Assembly (NCBI GenBank): GCA_025667525.1
Contig: CM046875.1
Span: 292,001,147-292,065,146 of the forward strand
Direction of reading: 5' to 3'
Length of the DNA stretch: 64,000 nt
Source of the DNA: Glebionis coronaria
Lineage: Eukaryota; Streptophyta; Magnoliopsida; Asterales; Asteraceae
Shown: positions 58,824 through 64,000 of the stretch, piece after piece
How the letters are laid out: each line of letters starts with the position of its first letter
Numbering within the stretch: position 1 is the stretch's first letter
Made by a program: the position numbers and the translations under genes
Notes under the pieces: model-generated
Database searches by the model: none
The model's input: only the letters and a program-made list of their open reading frames with translations
What the model was told of the DNA's origin: nothing

Positions 58824-60593
58824 ATGGCACCAAAGTTTAAACCAAGTGATTTGGTATTGGGATTCAGGAGTCAACACAACATGGTAGCATATTTGGACGC
58901 TGATGATACTCTGTTTCCCCAATACACACAGATGGTGGCGTATTTGAATGCATCCCCCATTAGGTATGCTCTTTCTCATGCTCCTCTCATCTCTGTCACA
59001 CATATTAAGTAGTTTTGGAACACTGTTAGTTAATCAACAGTTAATAAAGTGACTACATTATCATCTATTGTTCATGGGCGTACATGGGTGGTTACTGAAG
59101 CCTTGGTTCGCCATGCTTTGCATCTTGATGATGCAGATGGTATAACCACCCTCCCCATTCATGAAATAGAACAAGGACTAAGGGCTTTGGGTTATCCTTT
59201 CCCTGATGAGGGAACTTTAAACAAATATCATAAATAGGAGTTTCCCCCAGCCTGGAAGTACTTCATGCATGTCATCTTACAATGTTTGAGTCCCAAGTGT
59301 ACTACATTCAATGAGATTAATAGATCCATTGCTAGTTCTATTGTATGCATTGCACATGGGCAAAAGTTTAATTATTCTAAAATGATTTTTGATGGCATGT
59401 GTAAAAAGAAAGGGAGTAAGATGATATTAGCTTATCCCAAATTTTTACAAATGGTTTTTGATGTTCAAAATTACTGCACAAGGGATCATGATGACTTTTA
59501 TGAGATCCCAGTGCAAAAGAAAGCTATTTTTACAAAGATGAACTCACCCCCTCACCGTGACTTACCTCTCACCCAAGCTATGCTTGCTGTTATTACAACA
59601 GCACAACCCCAACCAGACCCTCAACCACAACTTGACCCAATACCAGAACCTTTACCTTCACCACAACATATGCAACTTGACCAAGAACCCTTTAACGCTG
59701 ACACCTTAAATGTTGGCGTTGATACAAGTAATCCAAACGTTGACACATTTCCTTCACAGACCCAAACACCCCTTAACCAACCCACATCCACCCAATCTAC
59801 ATCATCTTCTACCCCACCACAATATAGGTTGCAAAAAAGCCAACGGACTACTGGAGTGTTCTCCTCTAGTGGTCCTAGCCATGTAGCAGAGAGAACCACC
59901 ACCACAAGTGTGGTTGGTGCTATGGATGAGGCTGGGCCTATTGGTTCTGGCTTAGATGCAGGCCAAGACAATCCTAACATCTTTAAGACCTCATCCATGC
60001 CCAATGAATCTAACTTGGGAGGTCAAATACCCATTTTAGAGGAGGGTAGATTGGAACCAATGACATTAATGGAATTGACAGCTGTCTGCATTAGCTTGCA
60101 AAAGCAAAATGCAGACTTGGTAGAAATTGTAAATACACAAGGCCTTGAACTCAAGCAATTGAGGATGAGGATTGTTATTTTGGAAACTTCTAGCACAAGG
60201 CGTGGGATGGAGGAATCTTCCAAAGGGGAGGATGAACAGATAAATGTGAGTGATAAGGGCTCACATGATGGTGAATCTTTGGGTGTTGCTGAAGCCCTAA
60301 CTAGTTTGAAGAAGCAACCAGATTTTGTTAGATCTCTGGTAGCTCCTACAAAATTATACTTGTCTTTTACAGCTATGTTGGAGCAAATTACAAGAGGCGC
60401 TGAGACAGGTAATTTGGGCGTTGACAAGCAAGATTTAAACGCTGACACACCAAGCGCTGAAATGAGCAAATTGGGCGCTGACAAAAGAAATTTGAGCGTT
60501 GACAGACCTGCAGATGAGGTTGATGTATTCCAGTCATCATCCATCATCAAAGATGTTTCTTCACAGGTATTACTGTTAGCCTCAAAATATTGA
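58824..60593 (+). pseudogene. Sire-P extra ORF downstream of pol (env-like position), three nonsense codons
   Basis: The start is ATG 58824. One frame stays open to 60593 apart from TAG 59010, TAA 59031 and TAG 59235. The N-terminal domain (VAYLNASPIRYALSHAP ... WKYFMHVILQCLSPKC ... FNYSKMIFDGM) resembles the proteins that follow pol in Asteraceae copia elements. The middle is Pro/Gln/Thr-rich. The conserved block EPMTLMELTAVCISLQKQNA opens a coiled coil (about 60055-60170). The C-terminal part holds GADK-type heptads (60393-60500). I see no signal peptide or convincing transmembrane helix, so an envelope role is unsupported. A nuclear or DNA/chromatin role is only a guess. The end at 60593 may be earlier than native. 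Confidence 0.75.
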
Positions 60594-60617
60594 GCCAAAC
60601 AAGAATGCTCGGTCATA

Positions 60618-60970
60618 TGTTTATTATGTATCGTATTTTAGAACGTTGTAATAGGTAGTATATTAGTCGTGTTATTACGGGCTTAACTTTAAGCTAAGGT
60701 TCATTAATAAGTAACCAAAGCCCAGAAGGAAAGCCCGGCCCATGATCATATAGCCCATTAAGCTACATGTAAGCAAAGGCTATATAAACCCTTCTTAGCA
60801 TGTTAGGAAGGGTGTTGGTCATTTCATTTTCTCTCTAATCTAATATTCCACAAGTTTCACCAACCATTTTCTCTCTACTTTCTCTCACTACTTTCTCTCT
60901 CTAGAATTCTTCTCATATCTATCTTTCTTTCTTTAATTCGTGATTATACAATCACATATTTTGGACAACA
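60618..60970 (+). repeat. TNT-like 5' LTR
   Basis: About 353 bp. TATA (TATATAAAC) is at 60781-60789, followed by a pyrimidine-rich, ctctct-repeat stretch (60830-60905) before the end TTGGACAACA. The left border is the less certain one. Confidence 0.65.
60781..60789 (+). promoter_or_regulatory. TATA box of TNT-like LTR
   Basis: TATATAAAC lies about 160 bp into the inferred LTR, in a good position for U3/R. A CT-rich stretch follows downstream, as in many plant core promoters. Confidence 0.6.
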
Positions 60971-60972
60971 CA

Positions 60973-60987
60973 TGGTATCAATCGCCA
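60973..60987 (+). other. Primer binding site, TNT-like element (partial iMet match)
   Basis: TGGTATCAATCGCCA: the first eight bases match the tRNA-iMet-type site TGGTATCAGAGC seen in the Sireviruses, and the rest diverges. It lies two bases after the LTR. Confidence 0.6.
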
Positions 60988-61234
60988 TGGGGTAGTTTTG
61001 TGATTGGTTGTTGTGTTTTCATATGATTCGTTTGATTTGATCCATATTTCTTCCTCGAATTCAAGATTTTTCTTGTTTTTATTGTGTTTCTTAATCGTAT
61101 AACTTCTTTAATCTTGTTGTAGAGATTTGGTTGTTTTGGTTTGGTTAAAAACACGATCTTGTTGCCTAAAAGTTGCTAAATTTGTTGCCTAAAAGTTGCT
61201 AAAATCGTTGCCTAAAAAGTTGGAAAAAAGGTCC

Positions 61235-61640
61235 CTTATTGCGACAGCTACAATTTCGGAAAAGGTAAGTACGGTTTCGATCGCATTAACCCTAGGGGTT
61301 TACTTTGCGATCAGTATTGCGATAGCCCTCTTATTCCGACGCTTATTGCGATCGTTATTGCGATCGTGGATTGCGACGGGTTTAAGGCAATCTTGAAACG
61401 TTACTCTGCCCACATTGCGACAGCCACATTGCGATCTGAATTCTGATCTGGGATTTCGATAGGTACACGTTGCGATCTGAATATTCCGATCTGGGATTTC
61501 GATAGGTACACATTGCGATCTGAAGGATTTCGACAAGTACACATTCCGATCTAAGGATTCCGACAGGTGCAGATTGCGATCTAAAGGACATTCCGATCTA
61601 AGCAACATTCCGATGGCACATTCCGATGGACATTCCGATG
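61235..61640 (+). repeat. Iterated TTGCGAT/TTCCGAT motif array in the leader
   Basis: About two dozen copies of TT(G/C)CGA(T/C), with some TTTCGA variants, lie within 400 bp, spaced mostly 12-20 bp. Examples begin near 61239, 61303, 61345, 61357, 61414, 61469, 61512, 61543, 61590, 61607 and 61632. It lies between primer site and gag, so it is in the transcribed leader. The units are not identical enough for a simple satellite. The minus-strand ORFs here are products of the repetition. Confidence 0.88.
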
Positions 61641-61976
61641 ACATGTTTAGCTAATTTTTTGATTGAGTATTTTTTAGATTTAGCCACCATCTAGACTAGT
61701 TTCGCAACGTAGTTTACACGAAGATTTAAAAAAAAAAAGAGTTAAAATTTTTTAGGTCAAGTAAAATCAAATTTTTTCCATACTAGTTTTAGGACATTTC
61801 TAGCTCAATCTCAAAATTTGGTGATTACAAATTTTTTAGGTCTACCGTTTTGTCGGACTGAGGAATTTATTGTCGGGCTGAGAAAAAATCGCAACTTTCA
61901 GAATTTCAACATCTAAACAATCACAACACAACTACTTAAGATCCACATTCGATTCATCATTTCAGAGAACATTGAG
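61641..61976 (+). other. TNT-like leader, remaining part
   Basis: A/T-rich non-coding sequence between the motif array and the gag start. I see no other signal. Confidence 0.6.
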
Positions 61977-64000
61977 ATGGATTCTACCGCTGAATATCGT
62001 GTGACAAACAACAACATAATAGTGGCAGGTAATAAAGAAAGACCACCAATGCTTGTGTCGGGTCGATACGATCAATGGCAATCCCGTTTTATACGTTACC
62101 TTGACACAAACCTAACGGTGATGCTTTAAGGCAATGTATTTTGGAAGGACCCTATAAACTATCAAGGATTCAAGTTCCTGCAGTACCAGCCACAGACACA
62201 AGTGACACACAACCCGCATATGAACGTGATGAGAAGAGGACCGACCTCACCCCAGAGAACCGTGCGTGGTTTGATGCAGAGAAGGAAGCAATCTACTTGA
62301 TTTTCAGTGGCATTGGAGATAAAATTTACTCTACGGTTGACGCATGTCCTACTGCTCAAGAAATGTGGACGGCCATTGAAAGATTACAACAAGGTGAATC
62401 ACTTAACAAACAAGATGTGAAAACTAAGATGTTTTGGAACTTTGGCAAGTTTACATCAAAGGATGGGGAATCAATTTATTCTTATTACTCCCGATTCTAC
62501 AAGATGATGAATGATATGACCCGAAACAATTTGCAAGTTTCCACCATGCAAGTCAATGTCCAATTTCTACATCAACTTCAACCAGAGTGGACACGGTTTG
62601 TCACCTTGGTGAAACAACAACAAAAGTTAGACGAAGTTTCATATCACAAGCTCTTTGAAATCTTGAAACAATTTCAAAATGAGGCAAATGAACTTCGAGC
62701 TGAACGAGTTGCAAAGATTTCCAATCCACTTGCTTTGGTGTCTACCACTCAACATTACCCAGATTATTACTCCCGTACTTCAAAGACCTACTCTACTCAA
62801 TCATCATCACCACGATCATCCATTGTCTCTAAGTCACATGCTTGTACACGATCCCGAGGCAATGAAGTTGCAAGAGCACCATCACCCATACCCGAGCAAT
62901 CATCCGAAGAAGACAGTGATGAAGAAGTAGCTCAAAGGGATAGGGAATTCAAGCAACAAATGGCTTTCGTTATGAAGCAATATAAGAAAATCTACAAACC
63001 CACCAACAACAACCTTCGAACATCTTCAAACTCGAGGAACACCCATGCACAGAGTCCTCCAAGGTATGACACACGAAGACGTGCTGAGAGTCCTCCAAAG
63101 TATGATCGACAACCTAAGTATGATAATCAGAGGGTGGCTACTGTTGTTGGAAATAGGGAAACTGTTGGGACTCAAGTTGTGCAACAAAGTGGGATTCAGT
63201 GTTTTAACTGCAGAGGTTTTGGGCATTTGGCCAAGGAATGCAGGCAGCCAAAGAGGGTTAAAGATTATGGTTATCATAAGGAAAAGATGCTGTTGTGCAA
63301 GAAAATGGAAGCTGGAATCAAGTTATCAGCTGAGGAAGGAGAAATGCTTGACGACACAGATGATGAACTCTCCGACCAAGAACTCGAGGCACATTATTCA
63401 TAAATGGCAAAGATTCATGAGGTCCTTAACGTCACTAAAGATGACAATGGTCCTATCTTTGATACCGAGCTAATTGATAAGGTACAAGATGATGCTGAAT
63501 ATAATGTGTTTGGTGATACACATGAGCATAGTGATCTACCAACAACAGTTACTGACACGTGTATGATGGAAACGGTTGATAGCAATACCACACCCGATTC
63601 ATCAGACATGTACAATATTGAGTTTGAGGATGATCAACATGCAAATGAGTATGATGACGAGGAGCGTGTCGCACTTGCTAATTTAATTGCTAGTTTACAA
63701 AAAGATGTCAATGAAAATAGAAAGAATCAAAAGCAATTAAAGAAGGCAAACGCAGCGCTCACTCAAAACTTTGAAGAATGCAAAGCCGCTCTTATAAAAT
63801 CTAGTAAGACTATTGATAGTTATAGGGCTGAGCTTCTTCAAAGGACCAACGAGCTTGAGGGGTACAAAAGTCGTGTCATCAACGTTAAAAAGGACGATTT
63901 TGAAAATAAATACAATGAAGCTCTTGCTTTGTTAACTAAAGAAAAACGACAATTTAATGTTTTATTAAGTGATGAACGTCAAAAAACGTACCTTGCAACA
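61977..64000 (+). pseudogene. TNT-like copia gag (1-bp frameshift, one nonsense), continues past the window
   Basis: The start ATG 61977 gives MDSTAEYRV and SGRYDQWQSRFIRYLDT, the usual N-terminus of a copia capsid. A 1-bp loss near 62111 shifts the frame. The second frame reads LRQCILEGPYK, a UBN2-type domain (EMWTAIERLQQGESL ... KTKMFWNFGKF), a charged linker, and a CCHC knuckle CFNCRGFGHLAKEC (about 63201-63242). It then reads ELEAHYS and a TAA at 63401-63403. The same frame continues with MAKIHEV, an acidic segment and a long coiled coil (63690-64000) up to the edge. The TAA sits where I would expect a Tyr codon. Without these two breaks gag would be open. Protease and pol should follow to the right. 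Confidence 0.82.

Larger units (their letters stand above)
43412..60617 (+). mobile_element. Sire-P: Sirevirus-like Ty1/copia element, nearly complete coding set
   Basis: Order: 5' LTR 43412-43926, tRNA-iMet primer site, gag, protease, integrase, RT, RNase H, extra ORF. The gene order, primer site, zinc knuckles and extra 3' ORF fit the Sirevirus/Maximus lineage. It is interrupted by a chromovirus (45661-52805) and cut at about 60618 by another copia. The 3' LTR is outside the window. Damage is light: a few frameshifts and nonsense codons. It is the likely type of autonomous relative of the tandem copia, sharing LTR ends, gag and the CGCTGACAAG motif. Confidence 0.88.
60618..64000 (+). mobile_element. 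TNT1-94-like Ty1/copia element, 5' part, runs off the right edge
   Basis: The LTR is about 60618-60970 with TGTT...AACA ends. A primer site follows, then a 1-kb leader, then a copia gag with UBN2-type domain and CCHC knuckle. The gag sequence fits the family often labelled TNT 1-94-like in Asteraceae. The left border is inferred from the inverted ends; the TSD would be tcata (60613-60617), but its partner is outside the window. Confidence 0.8.

Noticed and set aside
58824..60593. Calling the Sire-P extra ORF a retroviral envelope
   Set aside because: No signal peptide, cleavage site or transmembrane segment is visible. Only the position after pol matches, so the name env-like is not supported by sequence.
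61235..61640. CRISPR-like or simple satellite array
   Set aside because: The repeat unit is only 7 bases, the spacers are irregular and short, and the context is a plant retrotransposon leader.
61196..61644. ORFs across the TTSCGAT array (61196-61396 plus, 61300-61644 and 61382-61591 minus)
   Set aside because: Their repetitive peptides (RNPRSE, RSEC types) are translations of the motif array, which lies in the leader.
1..64000. Host genes or a chromosomal cellular operon
   Set aside because: Every stretch longer than about 300 bp can be assigned to an LTR, leader, spacer or coding part of a retroelement. No exon-intron gene or conserved plant protein is evident.

Overview
This is intergenic, repeat-packed plant nuclear DNA. 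I see no host protein-coding gene. The whole window is a stack of LTR retrotransposons inserted into one another. The organism is very probably an angiosperm of the daisy family (Asteraceae). That call rests on remembered resemblance of the copia gag/pol, the extra ORF after pol and the Athila-type ORFs to elements common in Tanacetum, Artemisia and Chrysanthemum. No database search was possible, and all identities and lineage names are by eye.

Left stack. An Athila-like Ty3/gypsy element (here Athila-0, + strand) starts at 30. Its ~4.0 kb 5' LTR (30-1731 plus 36077-38382) is split by a Ty1/copia (Sirevirus-like) element on the minus strand (1732-36071, TSD tccat). That copia is a tandem form, LTR-internal-LTR-internal-LTR, and each internal part is a pol-deleted derivative. 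Its second unit is split by Athila-1 (6449-32817, + strand, TSD gaaat). The 3' LTR of Athila-1 is split in turn by Athila-2 (17431-31135, minus strand, TSD aaagc). Every junction resolves to a perfect 5-bp target duplication, so four levels of nesting are readable. Athila-2 carries a short organelle-derived segment with an intact-looking tRNA-Asn(GUU).

Right stack. Athila-0 resumes with its PBS and a broken gag (39132-40597), then is interrupted by a second copia (Sire-M, minus strand, from 40598). Sire-M is interrupted inside its extra ORF by a third copia (Sire-P, + strand, from 43412). Sire-P has a nearly complete set: LTR, PBS, gag, protease, integrase, RT, RNase H and an extra 3' ORF. 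Its gag is split by a chromovirus-like gypsy element (45661-52805, TSD gatag) holding only a decayed pol. Sire-P is cut at about 60618 by a fourth copia (TNT1-94-like), whose LTR, leader and gag run off the right edge.

How it works together. Retrotransposition cycle parts are visible: TATA-bearing LTRs, tRNA primer sites (tRNA-iMet type for Sireviruses, tRNA-Asp type for Athila), polypurine tracts, capsid, protease and polymerase genes. Most copies are defective, so mobilisation in trans by relatives is likely. The most unusual signal is that three copia families each carry their own short motif iterated many times. Sire-P and the tandem copia have CGCTGACAAG, often every 21 bp, in LTRs, spacers and in-frame inside several ORFs. 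Sire-M has AGCAGGGG in its LTR and extra ORF. The TNT-like element has TTSCGAT in its leader. This resembles family-specific recognition sites rather than chance repeats.
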